From the NCBI GenBank assembly GCA_045531335.1, contig JAZSDU010000007.1, positions 1 through 64,000 on the forward strand: a DNA stretch of 64,000 nt. Direction: 5' to 3'. Both the position numbers and the translations under genes were made by a program. Source of the stretch: CAG-452 sp045531335. GTDB taxonomy: Bacteria > Bacillota > Clostridia > TANB77 > CAG-508. The notes beneath the pieces are model-generated. The model ran no database searches and was not told the origin of the DNA. It was given only the letters and a program-made list of their open reading frames with translations. Positions within the stretch are counted from its first letter, which is position 1. Every line of letters starts with the position of its first letter. Positions 51,791 through 60,825 of the stretch are shown here, in pieces.

Positions 51791-52510
51791 ATGGAAAATA
51801 TAGATAAAAATAATTTACCCAAACATATAGCAATAATAATGGATGGAAATAGAAGATGGGCAAAATTGAGAGAACTTGCAACAAGAGATGGACACAAAGC
51901 TGGAGCAGATGCGCTTGAGAACATATCAAAGTTTTGCAATAAAATAGGAATTAAGTATTTAACTGTTTATGCTTTTTCTACAGAAAATTGGAAAAGAAGT
52001 AAAGAAGAAATATCAGCATTGATGGCAATACTAAGAGTATATATTAATTCATTCTTAAAAGAAAAAGATAAACAAAATATAAGATTAAAAGTATTAGGAG
52101 ATATATCTGATTTATCAAAAGGATTACAAAAATCTATAAATAAAGCAATTGAAACAACAAAAGATAATACTGGACTTACATTAAATATAGCATTTAACTA
52201 TGGAGGAAGACCAGAATTAGTAAGAGCAATGAAAAATATTGCTTTAGAAATAAAAGAAAATAAAATTAATATAGAAGATATAAATGAAGAACTTATATCT
52301 AATCATTTATATACAGCAGGTCAACCTGATCCTGATTTGTTAATAAGAACAAGCAAAGAACTTAGAACAAGTAATTTCTTACCATGGCAATTAGTATATA
52401 CAGAATTTTATTTTCCAGACAAACACTGGCCTGAATTCGGAGAAAAAGATTTATTAGAAGCAATAAGAGTATATCAAAAAAGAAACAGAAGATTTGGAGG
52501 ACGACCATAA
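51791..52510 (+). CDS. uppS: Undecaprenyl diphosphate synthase (cis-prenyltransferase)
   Basis: A 239-residue enzyme making the lipid carrier for wall synthesis. It has the catalytic-Asp motif IMDGNRRWA, FSTENWKRS, FNYGGRPEL and the C-terminal LIRTSKELRTSNFLPWQLVYTEFYF. It starts at ATG after AGAAAGG. cdsA follows after a repeat-containing gap. Confidence 0.97.
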   Translation: MENIDKNNLPKHIAIIMDGNRRWAKLRELATRDGHKAGADALENISKFCNKIGIKYLTVYAFSTENWKRSKEEISALMAILRVYINSFLKEKDKQNIRLKVLGDISDLSKGLQKSINKAIETTKDNTGLTLNIAFNYGGRPELVRAMKNIALEIKENKINIEDINEELISNHLYTAGQPDPDLLIRTSKELRTSNFLPWQLVYTEFYFPDKHWPEFGEKDLLEAIRVYQKRNRRFGGRP

Positions 52511-52526
52511 TGTGAAGCAAGCAAAG

Positions 52527-52600
52527 CTTGCTTCAGTGAAGAGTGAATAGTGAAGAGTGAAGAATGAGAGTTGTAGGGGCGAACTTTGTTCGCCCGCAAA
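52527..52600. repeat. GTGAAGAGTGAATA repeat plus TGTAGGGG hairpin
   Basis: GTGAAGAGTGAATAGTGAA text at 52532-52567 abuts TGTAGGGGCGAAC...GTTCGCCCG (52572-52598). Two repeat families lie side by side between uppS and cdsA. Confidence 0.75.
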
Positions 52601-52625
52601 ATAAATAAACCAGAAAGGACAAAAT

Positions 52626-53429
52626 ATGAAACTTAAGAGAATTTTATCAGGTCTAATAGGACTACCAATTGTAGCATTAATTTTAATCTATGGAAATATA
52701 TATGTAATAGATGTATTGTTTGCACTTGTTGCACTTATTGCGATACATGAATATTTTAATAGTTTTAAAGAAAAACATAAACCAGTAAAATGGCTTGGAT
52801 ATGTGTCATGTATATTAATTGCATTTTTACATATAATTCCTGAAGAATACTATTTATATACTTTGGGATTATCAATATGCATAAGTATTGCAGTTTTATT
52901 CATGCAAGTAGTTTTTAGTAATATGAAAACAACAGTTCAAGATATAATGATAACATTTTTCGGAATGTGTTATGTAATACTTTTCTTATCATTTATTCCT
53001 CTGTTATATGGAATAGAAAATGGGAAATATTTAATTTGGTTTATTTTAGTTGCAGCCTGGGGAACAGATACATGTGCATATTTTGTAGGATGTAAATTTG
53101 GAAAGCATAAATTCAGCCAAATTAGTCCAAAAAAATCAATAGAAGGTTGCATTGGAGGAACAGTAGGTTCAATAGTACTTGCTTTAACATATGCATTTGC
53201 TTTGAATAAAATAGTAGGATTAGAAATATCATACATATATATAGCATTAATAGGATTTGCTTTAAGTATCTTAAGTCAGATAGGAGATTTGTCTGCATCT
53301 AGCATAAAAAGAACAATGGGAATAAAAGATTTTGGAAATTTAATTCCAGGACATGGAGGTATGCTAGATAGAATAGATAGCATAATATTTATAGCACCAT
53401 TTGCGTATTTCTTATTAACATTAATTTAA
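52626..53429 (+). CDS. cdsA: Phosphatidate cytidylyltransferase
   Basis: A 267-residue polytopic enzyme making CDP-diacylglycerol. The C-terminal family signature is complete: SASSIKRTMGIKDFGNLIPGHGGMLDRIDSI. Several membrane helices precede it. It starts at ATG after AGAAAGG. Usual position after uppS. Confidence 0.96.
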   Translation: MKLKRILSGLIGLPIVALILIYGNIYVIDVLFALVALIAIHEYFNSFKEKHKPVKWLGYVSCILIAFLHIIPEEYYLYTLGLSICISIAVLFMQVVFSNMKTTVQDIMITFFGMCYVILFLSFIPLLYGIENGKYLIWFILVAAWGTDTCAYFVGCKFGKHKFSQISPKKSIEGCIGGTVGSIVLALTYAFALNKIVGLEISYIYIALIGFALSILSQIGDLSASSIKRTMGIKDFGNLIPGHGGMLDRIDSIIFIAPFAYFLLTLI

Positions 53430-53476
53430 GAATAAACCAATTAAGTATAAAAGATGAAATTAAGGAGTAAATACTA

Positions 53477-53932
53477 ATGAAGCAAGAGATACGAAAAGTT
53501 AAATATAATAATACTGATTATTTAGAATTATGCGAAGAATTAAACAATCATATTGATAAAGTTGTTGCAGAGCAACGTAAACGTAATGCTAATTGTTTAG
53601 AAGGGTTAGAAAGATTTAATAATGTATATATAATGTATATTGCAGATAAAATTGCTGGCTGTGTGGCCTTTTCTGATGTTGAGCATGACGTAATTAAAGT
53701 AGAAAATGTTTTTGTAAAGGAAGAATATAGAAGTAGTGGAGTCGCAACAAAATTATTTGAAAATTTAGAAAATGTAGCAAAAGGCAAAGGGGCAAAAAGT
53801 TTAATTTTAGATACTTATGAAAGACTAGAAAGTGCTGTGAAGTTATATAAAAAAATGGGATTCAAGATAGTACCACAATTTGAGGAACTTAAAAATTCAC
53901 CATATTCATTATGTATGCAAAAAGATTTATAG
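53477..53932 (+). CDS. GNAT family N-acetyltransferase
   Basis: A 151-residue acetyltransferase with the acetyl-CoA-binding region VFVKEEYRSSGVATKLFENLENVAKGKGAKSLILDTYERLESAVKLYKKMGF. The substrate is unknown. It occupies the place between cdsA and rseP where many Firmicutes carry dxr. ATG follows AAGGAG. Confidence 0.88.
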   Translation: MKQEIRKVKYNNTDYLELCEELNNHIDKVVAEQRKRNANCLEGLERFNNVYIMYIADKIAGCVAFSDVEHDVIKVENVFVKEEYRSSGVATKLFENLENVAKGKGAKSLILDTYERLESAVKLYKKMGFKIVPQFEELKNSPYSLCMQKDL

Positions 53933-53971
53933 AATAACAGTAAAAATGCGAGTTTTGAAAGGAGAAAAGCA

Positions 53972-55237
53972 TTGATTTCATTTTTAATAAGCGCAATAAA
54001 AATAATATTTTTATTAGGTTTTTTGATATTTATACATGAAAGTGGCCATTTTCTAATTGCTAAGGCTTGTAAGATTAAAGTAAAAGAGTTTGCAATAGGA
54101 TTTGGTCCTACAATTTGGAAAAAACAAGGCAAAGAAACAAAATATGCTTTAAGATTGATTCCTTTAGGTGGATTTGTTAATATGCTTGGAGAAGAAGTAC
54201 GTTCTGAAGAAGAAGGTTCTTTTAGTAAAACAAGTATACCTAAAAGAATATCAGTTGTTTTAGCAGGAGGTTTAGTTAATATAGTATTTGGACTTCTAGT
54301 GTATTTTGTATTAGTTTCATCTACTGGTAATTATATAAGTACAACAATTGATACAGTTGTTCCAAATTATGCAGCAGAAGAAGCAGGTATCAATCAAAAT
54401 GACCAAATTTTAGAAATAGATGGAAAAAAAGTCAGATTAAGAAGCGACATAGATAAGAGTATGCAAAATTCTAATGGAGAACCTATAACACTTAAAATAA
54501 AAAGAGATAATGAAATAAAAGATATAGAAATAATTCCAACAGTAGAAGAGATAAGAGCAATTGGAATATATCTTGGAACAGAAGAAAATGACTTATCAGG
54601 AGAAATAAAAAGTATATATCAAGATTCACCGGCTGAAAAAGCAGGAATCATGGCAGGTGATAAAATATTAAGTATAAATGATATAGAAATAGAAGGAGAT
54701 CCATATAAAATAGTAAATTTGATTTCTGAAAGTGAAACTACTGAGTTGATAATAAAAATTGAGAGAAATAATGAAGTTATAGAATTTAATGTTATACCAC
54801 AAGTTCAAAAATCATACAAAATAGGAGTAACATTTAAAACAGCAGAAAATAGTTTTACAAATAATATATATTATGGTTTTTGGGACACGATAGATTTTTC
54901 TGTATCTATAATGGATAATTTGAAAATGATGATTACTGGAAATGTTAGTGCTGATCAACTGATGGGACCAGTTGGAATATCTGAAGTGGTTTCAAAAACA
55001 CAAGGGATAGTAGAATTTGTATATATGTTAGCACTTATATCATTATCACTTGGAGTAACAAACTTACTTCCATTTCCACCATTAGATGGAGGGAAAGTAG
55101 TAATTTTATTAGTAGAAGGAATTAGAAGAAAACCTTTAAAAGAAAATGTAGAAATAGCAATACAAATGGCAGGATTTTTCTTGCTAATTGGATTATCAAT
55201 ATTTGTAACATATAACGATATTTTGAGAATATTTTAA
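53972..55237 (+). CDS. rseP: RIP metalloprotease RseP
   Basis: A 421-residue site-2-type intramembrane protease. It has HESGH (22-26) in the first helix, two PDZ domains (about 110-190 and 200-285), and the second zinc motif NLLPFPPLDGGK near the C-terminus. The start is TTG, set by GAAAGGAG at proper spacing. It sits between the GNAT gene and polC as part of the conserved cluster. Confidence 0.95.
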   Translation: MISFLISAIKIIFLLGFLIFIHESGHFLIAKACKIKVKEFAIGFGPTIWKKQGKETKYALRLIPLGGFVNMLGEEVRSEEEGSFSKTSIPKRISVVLAGGLVNIVFGLLVYFVLVSSTGNYISTTIDTVVPNYAAEEAGINQNDQILEIDGKKVRLRSDIDKSMQNSNGEPITLKIKRDNEIKDIEIIPTVEEIRAIGIYLGTEENDLSGEIKSIYQDSPAEKAGIMAGDKILSINDIEIEGDPYKIVNLISESETTELIIKIERNNEVIEFNVIPQVQKSYKIGVTFKTAENSFTNNIYYGFWDTIDFSVSIMDNLKMMITGNVSADQLMGPVGISEVVSKTQGIVEFVYMLALISLSLGVTNLLPFPPLDGGKVVILLVEGIRRKPLKENVEIAIQMAGFFLLIGLSIFVTYNDILRIF

Positions 55238-55241
55238 ATGA

Positions 55242-55302
55242 TGTAGGGGCGAACTGCGTTCGCCTACCTTCGAAGAACGGGAGAACAAAGTTCTCCCCTA
55301 CA
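55242..55302. repeat. TGTAGGGG repeat, inverted pair
   Basis: TGTAGGGGCGAAC...GTTCGCCTACC, then GGGAGAAC...GTTCTCCCCTACA with a TTCGAAGAA joint. Confidence 0.8.
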
Positions 55303-55349
55303 AATTGTTTAATTGAACAAATCAACAATTTCAGGAGAGGAAGAAACAA

Positions 55350-58300
55350 ATGCTAAATGTAGTAAAAGACGTATTTAAAGACTATAAAGAAACAAATAAT
55401 ATAATAGAAGCACAAATAGAAAATATAAACTTATTTAAAAAAAGCCATAAATTAGAAATAAGTTTAATCACAGAAAAACAAATAACACTAGAAGAAATTG
55501 ATAAATTTGAGGAATACTTAAAAAATAGATTTCAAATTTCTATAGTAATATTTAATATAAAATATGAAGAAAGAGAGTTTAAGTCTCTTTCTTTTGATGT
55601 AATAAAAGCAGATTGGAACAAAACAGTAGAATATCTTTCTAAAAAGTTTCCTTTAACAAAGGCAATTTTAAGTAATTCTAATATAAAACAAGAAGAAAAT
55701 AAATTAATAGTTTTATTAAAAACAAAGAATGCAGATTTTTTACATTCTTATGAAATTGACAAAGAAATAGAAAAAGTACTTAGCAATATATATGGAATGA
55801 AATTAAAAGTAGAGTTTGAAGAAAATGTAACAGAAGATGATTTAAAAAAACAAACAGAATATTTAGAAGATTTAGAGAAACATGCATGTGAAGATTTAAT
55901 GCATGAAATTAATATGCAACATGAAATAGAAATGCAGTTGGAACAACAGAAAAAAGAAGCAGAAGAACAACAAATAAAAGATGAAGAGCAAGGAAAACTT
56001 CCATTAATATTAGGAAGAACTGATAAGATAAAAGATCAAATTGTAAAAATAGCTGACTTAACACCGGATTATGGAAGAGTAGCGATAGAAGGAAAAGTAA
56101 TAAGTGTTGATTCAAGAGAATTAAAAAATGGAAAAACACTTGCTATGTTTAATATATATGATGGGACAAGTACTATTACATGTAAATCGTTTATAGATGC
56201 TGAAAAAGCAAGCACAGTAATGGGAAGACTAAAAGAAGCTAAGAGATTAAAAATAGCTGGTAATGCTCAGTTTGATAATTTTGCAAAAGAATTAGGTGTT
56301 ATAGCAAATATAATAGTAGAAATGCCTGACATAGAAGTAGCAAAAAGAATGGATTTTGCAAAGGAAAAAAGAGTTGAACTTCATCTTCATACTCAAATGA
56401 GTCAAATGGATGGAGTAAGCTCTGCTACAGATTTAATAAAAAGAGCAAGTTCTTGGGGAATGAAATCGATTGCAATTACAGACCATGGTGTTGTTCAAAG
56501 TTTCCCAGAGGCTAAAAAAGCTGCAGATAAATTCGGAATAAAAGTATTATATGGTGTAGAAGCATATTTAGTTCCAGATGATAATGCAATTGATTTATCA
56601 AACGGAATGGATAATGAATATATAGTTTTAGATATAGAAACAACAGGACTTTCTTTTAGAACAGAAAAAATCACAGAAATTGGTGCAGTTAGAGTTAAAG
56701 ACGGAGAAATAGTTGATACATTTGAATGCTTTGTAAATCCTGAAGTACCAATACCACAAAAGATAGTTGAAATAACTGGTATAACTGATGAAATGGTAAA
56801 AGATGCTGAAACTATTGAACAGGTAATGCCTAAGTTTTTAGAATTCATAGGAGATTTAAAATTAGTTGCTCATAATGCAGATTTTGATGTAGGTTTCTTA
56901 AAATATAATGCAGAGAATATAGGTCTTAAAATGGATAATGAATACATAGATAGTTTAAAACTTTCAAGACAATTATATCCAGAGTTTAAAAAGCACAAAT
57001 TAGGAATAATTGCAGAAAAATTAGGAATAGTAGTTGAAAATGCGCATAGAGCTTTAGACGATGTAAAAACATTAGTACAAGTATTTATAAAAATGCTTGA
57101 AAAAAACAATGAAGAACCTAGAACAAGAGGAAAGAAAAAAGAAGAAAAGAAAGAGCTATATAAAACACTTCCAGCATATCATGCAATAATACTAGTAAAA
57201 GACTATAAAGGACTAAGAAATTTATATGAATTAATTTCAACATCTCATTTAAACTATTTCTTTAAAAGACCTCGTATTTTAACAAGTGTTTTTGAAAAAT
57301 ATAAAGAAGGATTAATACTAGGAAGTGCTTGTGAACAAGGTGAACTTTACAAAGCAATTCTTACAGGAAAATCAGAGGAAGAAATAGAAAGAGTTGCAAA
57401 AAGATATGATTATTTAGAAATACAACCATTAGGAAACAATGAGTTTATGCTTAGAAATGGTACAGTGTCTAGCAAGCAAGAACTTATAGATATAAATAAA
57501 AGAATAGTAGAACTAGGAGATAAGCTTGGTAAAAAAGTTGTTGCTACATGTGATGTTCATTTTATGGATCCAGAAGATGAAATCTACAGAAGAATATTAA
57601 TGGCTGGACAAGGATTCTCAGACGCAGATGAACAAGCACCGCTTTATTTAAGAACAACAGAAGAAATGCTTAAAGAATTTGAATATTTGGGAAGAGAAAA
57701 GGCATATGAAGTTGTAGTAACAAATACAAATGCAATTTCAGATATGTGTGAAGAAATAAGCCCGATATCATCAGAAAAATGTCCTCCAGTTCTAGAAAAT
57801 GCAGAAAGAGATATAGAAGAAATTTGTACAAATAAAGCAAAGGAACTATATGGAGAAGAACTTCCACAAGTAGTTAAAGATAGATTGAAAAGAGAATTAG
57901 ATTCAATTATAAAAAATGGATTCTCAACATTATATATAATTGCTCAGAAGTTAGTTTGGAAATCAAATGAAGATGGATATTTAGTAGGTTCAAGAGGGTC
58001 AGTTGGTTCTTCGTTTGTAGCTAATATGCTTGGAATAACGGAAGTTAACTCACTTCCACCACACTATAGATGTCCTAAATGTAAATATTCAGATTTTACT
58101 GATTATGGAATAAAAAATGGGGTAGACCTTCCAGATAAAACTTGTCCAGAATGTGGAACACCACTTTTCAAAGATGGGATGGATATACCTTTTGAAACAT
58201 TCCTTGGATTTAATGGAGATAAAGAACCCGATATAGACTTAAACTTTTCGGGAGAATACCAATCAAAAATACATAAATATGCAGAAGTAATATTTGGAGA

Positions 58301-59660
58301 AGGTAAAACATTTAAAGCAGGAACAGTTGGTACAATAGCAGATAAAACAGCTTTTGGGTATGTAAAGAATTATTATGAAGAAAGAAATATACCGGTTACA
58401 AATGCAGAAATTTCAAGATTAGTTACAGGATGTACAGGAGTAAAAAGAACTACTGGTCAACATCCAGGTGGAATTATAGTTGTACCACTTGAAAGAGAAA
58501 TTTGTGAATTTACACCAGTACAACATCCTGCTGATGATCCAAATTCAGACATAATAACAACACACTTTGATTATCACTCAATAGATAAAAACTTACTTAA
58601 ACTTGATATGCTTGGGCATGACGATCCGACAGTTATTAGGATGCTACAAGATTTAACAGGGGTTGACCCACAAACCATACCACTTGATGATAAGAAAACT
58701 ATGAGTTTATTTACATCAACAAGAGCATTAGGTATAGAACCAGAACAAATACATTCAAAAACAGGTTCATTTGGTATTCCTGAATTTGGAACTAAATTTG
58801 TAAGAGGAATGCTTGAAGATACAAAACCTACAACATTCGAAGAGTTAATAAGAATATCTGGATTATCACATGGTACGGATGTATGGCTTAATAATGCAGA
58901 AACTTTAATAAAAGAAGGCACAGCAACACTTAGTGATGCAATTTGTACAAGAGATGATATTATGACATACTTAATAAAACAAGGATTGCCATCTCAAAAC
59001 TCATTTAAAATAATGGAAAGTGTTCGTAAGGGGAAAGGTTTAACAGAAGAACAAGAAGCTTTAATGAGAGAATACAATGTTCCAGAATGGTATATAGATT
59101 CATGTAAAAAAATAAAATATATGTTCCCTAAAGCACATGCTGTGGCTTATGTAACAATGGCATTTAGAATAGCATGGTTTAAAGTAAATCATCCACTTGC
59201 ATATTATTGTGCATATTTTAGCATAAGAGGAGCTGATGATTTCGACAGCGAGATAATGATAAATGGTAAAGAAAAAGTAAAACAAAAAATGAAAGAGCTA
59301 GAGGCTTTAGGTAATGGGATGTCTGTTAAAGAAAAAGGAATGTATACAGTACTAGAATTAGTTTTAGAAATGTATGAAAGAGGATTTAAATTTTTACCAA
59401 TAGATTTATATAAATCTCATAGCACAAAATTCCAAATAGAAGATGGGGCAATACGTCCGCCACTATCTAGTATAGCGGGACTTGGAGGAGTTGCAGCAGA
59501 AACAATATATAGAGCAGTTAAAGAAGAAAATGGAAAATTTATGTCTATAGATGATTTTCAAATAAAATCAAAAGCAGGAAAAGCTGTAATAGAAATGCTT
59601 ACAAAATTTGGATGCTTCGAAGGAATGAGTAAAAGCAATCAAATCAGTCTTTTTGGATAA
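55350..59660 (+). CDS. polC: DNA polymerase III PolC
   Basis: The 1436-residue replicative polymerase of low-GC Gram-positives. Domains in order: N-terminal region, OB fold (about 235-325), PHP domain (VELHLHTQMSQMDG), an inserted DnaQ-type 3'-5' exonuclease (YIVLDIETTGL...HNADFDVGFL...HRALDD), the C-family polymerase core (GSRGSVGSSFVANMLGI, DKEPDIDLNFSGEYQ) with a CPKC...CPEC zinc site, then HhH/OB C-terminal parts. It starts at ATG after AGGAGAGG. It is intact with no CGG codon in frame. ispG, often present before polC, is absent here. Confidence 0.98.
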   Translation: MLNVVKDVFKDYKETNNIIEAQIENINLFKKSHKLEISLITEKQITLEEIDKFEEYLKNRFQISIVIFNIKYEEREFKSLSFDVIKADWNKTVEYLSKKFPLTKAILSNSNIKQEENKLIVLLKTKNADFLHSYEIDKEIEKVLSNIYGMKLKVEFEENVTEDDLKKQTEYLEDLEKHACEDLMHEINMQHEIEMQLEQQKKEAEEQQIKDEEQGKLPLILGRTDKIKDQIVKIADLTPDYGRVAIEGKVISVDSRELKNGKTLAMFNIYDGTSTITCKSFIDAEKASTVMGRLKEAKRLKIAGNAQFDNFAKELGVIANIIVEMPDIEVAKRMDFAKEKRVELHLHTQMSQMDGVSSATDLIKRASSWGMKSIAITDHGVVQSFPEAKKAADKFGIKVLYGVEAYLVPDDNAIDLSNGMDNEYIVLDIETTGLSFRTEKITEIGAVRVKDGEIVDTFECFVNPEVPIPQKIVEITGITDEMVKDAETIEQVMPKFLEFIGDLKLVAHNADFDVGFLKYNAENIGLKMDNEYIDSLKLSRQLYPEFKKHKLGIIAEKLGIVVENAHRALDDVKTLVQVFIKMLEKNNEEPRTRGKKKEEKKELYKTLPAYHAIILVKDYKGLRNLYELISTSHLNYFFKRPRILTSVFEKYKEGLILGSACEQGELYKAILTGKSEEEIERVAKRYDYLEIQPLGNNEFMLRNGTVSSKQELIDINKRIVELGDKLGKKVVATCDVHFMDPEDEIYRRILMAGQGFSDADEQAPLYLRTTEEMLKEFEYLGREKAYEVVVTNTNAISDMCEEISPISSEKCPPVLENAERDIEEICTNKAKELYGEELPQVVKDRLKRELDSIIKNGFSTLYIIAQKLVWKSNEDGYLVGSRGSVGSSFVANMLGITEVNSLPPHYRCPKCKYSDFTDYGIKNGVDLPDKTCPECGTPLFKDGMDIPFETFLGFNGDKEPDIDLNFSGEYQSKIHKYAEVIFGEGKTFKAGTVGTIADKTAFGYVKNYYEERNIPVTNAEISRLVTGCTGVKRTTGQHPGGIIVVPLEREICEFTPVQHPADDPNSDIITTHFDYHSIDKNLLKLDMLGHDDPTVIRMLQDLTGVDPQTIPLDDKKTMSLFTSTRALGIEPEQIHSKTGSFGIPEFGTKFVRGMLEDTKPTTFEELIRISGLSHGTDVWLNNAETLIKEGTATLSDAICTRDDIMTYLIKQGLPSQNSFKIMESVRKGKGLTEEQEALMREYNVPEWYIDSCKKIKYMFPKAHAVAYVTMAFRIAWFKVNHPLAYYCAYFSIRGADDFDSEIMINGKEKVKQKMKELEALGNGMSVKEKGMYTVLELVLEMYERGFKFLPIDLYKSHSTKFQIEDGAIRPPLSSIAGLGGVAAETIYRAVKEENGKFMSIDDFQIKSKAGKAVIEMLTKFGCFEGMSKSNQISLFG

Positions 59661-59710
59661 TTAGGGACAGTCCCCATGCGACATTTTGTCGCAAAGGGGA
59701 CATATCTTTT
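59661..59710. repeat. GGGACAGTCCCC repeat with GCGACAAAATGTCGC hairpin
   Basis: AGGGACAGTCCCC precedes GCGAC...GTCGC and AGGGGACA. Same core as 15296 and 12579. It lies directly after the polC stop. Confidence 0.7.
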
Positions 59711-59827
59711 CGTTTCATTTAGAAATATTACAAAAAAATGACAAAAAGAATACATTTGTATACAAAACTACAAAAAACAAAATTTTATGATATAATTCGA
59801 ATTAAGAATAAATAAAGGGGGGATAAC

Positions 59828-60430
59828 ATGGAAGAAGAAAAAGTAGAAGTAAATAATGAATCTAAAAAATTTGACTTCAGAGGACTAGATTATAAAAAAT
59901 ATCTTCCATATGCAGGAATCGCATTAGCAGTTATTGTAGTAATAATTATATTAGCATCAGTATTAGGTGGAGGACCTAAAAAAGCAGTAAAAAATTATAT
60001 TAATGGAATGAACAAACAAAATGCTTCAAAAATAATAAAGAGTATGGACGTTATAGGAATGATGACTTGGGGCTATTACTATGATGAAGATGATTTTTCA
60101 GAAGAAGATTATAAAGAGTTTGTAGAAGAATATACAGAATATGAAGAAGAATATGCAGATGAAATAAAAGAAGAACTAGAAGATAAAACAGATTATATGG
60201 ATGATGCTTTTGACGAGATTAATGATGAATATAAATCATATAAAATGAAAATTGAAAAATTTAAAGATGTTGAAAAATTAGGAAAAGATTTATATGCAGT
60301 TGATGTAAAAGTGGCTATGGAAGCTAAACCAAAAGATAAAGATGAAACAGAAGAAATAGACGAATCTGCAACAGTAACATTTGTAGTATATAAAAACAAA
60401 ATAATATCTGCAGGTGGAATCGGATTATAA
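59828..60430 (+). CDS. Membrane-anchored acidic protein of unknown function
   Basis: A 200-residue protein. A short cytoplasmic N-terminus, one membrane helix (about 31-52, ending LGGGPKK) and an extracytoplasmic domain very rich in Glu, Asp and Tyr (about 90-150) are followed by a short beta-like end (ESATVTFVVYKNKIISAGGIGL). It resembles unannotated Firmicute proteins with DUF4878-like KAVKNYINGMNKQNASKI starts. ATG follows AAGGGGGGA. Confidence 0.6.
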   Translation: MEEEKVEVNNESKKFDFRGLDYKKYLPYAGIALAVIVVIIILASVLGGGPKKAVKNYINGMNKQNASKIIKSMDVIGMMTWGYYYDEDDFSEEDYKEFVEEYTEYEEEYADEIKEELEDKTDYMDDAFDEINDEYKSYKMKIEKFKDVEKLGKDLYAVDVKVAMEAKPKDKDETEEIDESATVTFVVYKNKIISAGGIGL

Positions 60431-60465
60431 ATGTGGATAACAAAAGTAACTAAATAAGCTTATTT

Positions 60466-60503
60466 GATTACTGTAAGGGTTGGTCAAGACCAACCCTTTT
60501 GTA
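60466..60503 (+). terminator. Terminator
   Basis: AAGGGTTGGTC/GACCAACCCTTTT hairpin. Confidence 0.9.
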
Positions 60504-60652
60504 ATATTACAAAAATATTACATTTAAATAACAAATACTAAACAAGTGTTGAAATTTGTAAAAAATACAATATAATAATATTTAGAAAATTAAATTACAA
60601 AGTGCAAATGTTATGAATTTGGCATTTTTTTTTAAAAATAGGAGAATAAAAA

Positions 60653-60772
60653 ATGAGACAAACAGCTGTAACCGTTGAGACTGTACACACACACACAGGT
60701 AATTTAATAAAGAATAAGAAACATAAAGGCTTATGCTATTTATGTAATTTTGTGTTAAGCAAAATTATATAA
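60653..60772 (+). CDS. Possible 39-residue leader peptide
   Basis: ATG preceded by TAGGAGAA at good spacing. The peptide begins MRQTAVTVETVHTHTG and ends SKII. Its 3' half runs through a long terminator hairpin (60724-60792) that sits before the LPYTG surface-protein gene. An attenuation leader is possible, but so is a chance frame; no homology is recognised. Confidence 0.35.
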   Translation: MRQTAVTVETVHTHTGNLIKNKKHKGLCYLCNFVLSKII

Positions 60773-60792
60773 ATAACACAAGCCTTATTTTT
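60724..60792 (+). terminator. Long hairpin terminator ahead of the surface-protein gene
   Basis: An arm of about 27 bases (AAGGCTTATGCTATTTATG...) pairs almost fully with ...ATAAATAACACAAGCCTTA around a 7-base loop, then TTTTTG. It could be an intrinsic terminator or attenuator. Confidence 0.6.
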
Positions 60793-60825
60793 GTGTTAAA
60801 AATTAAATTTAAAAGGAGAGATAAA

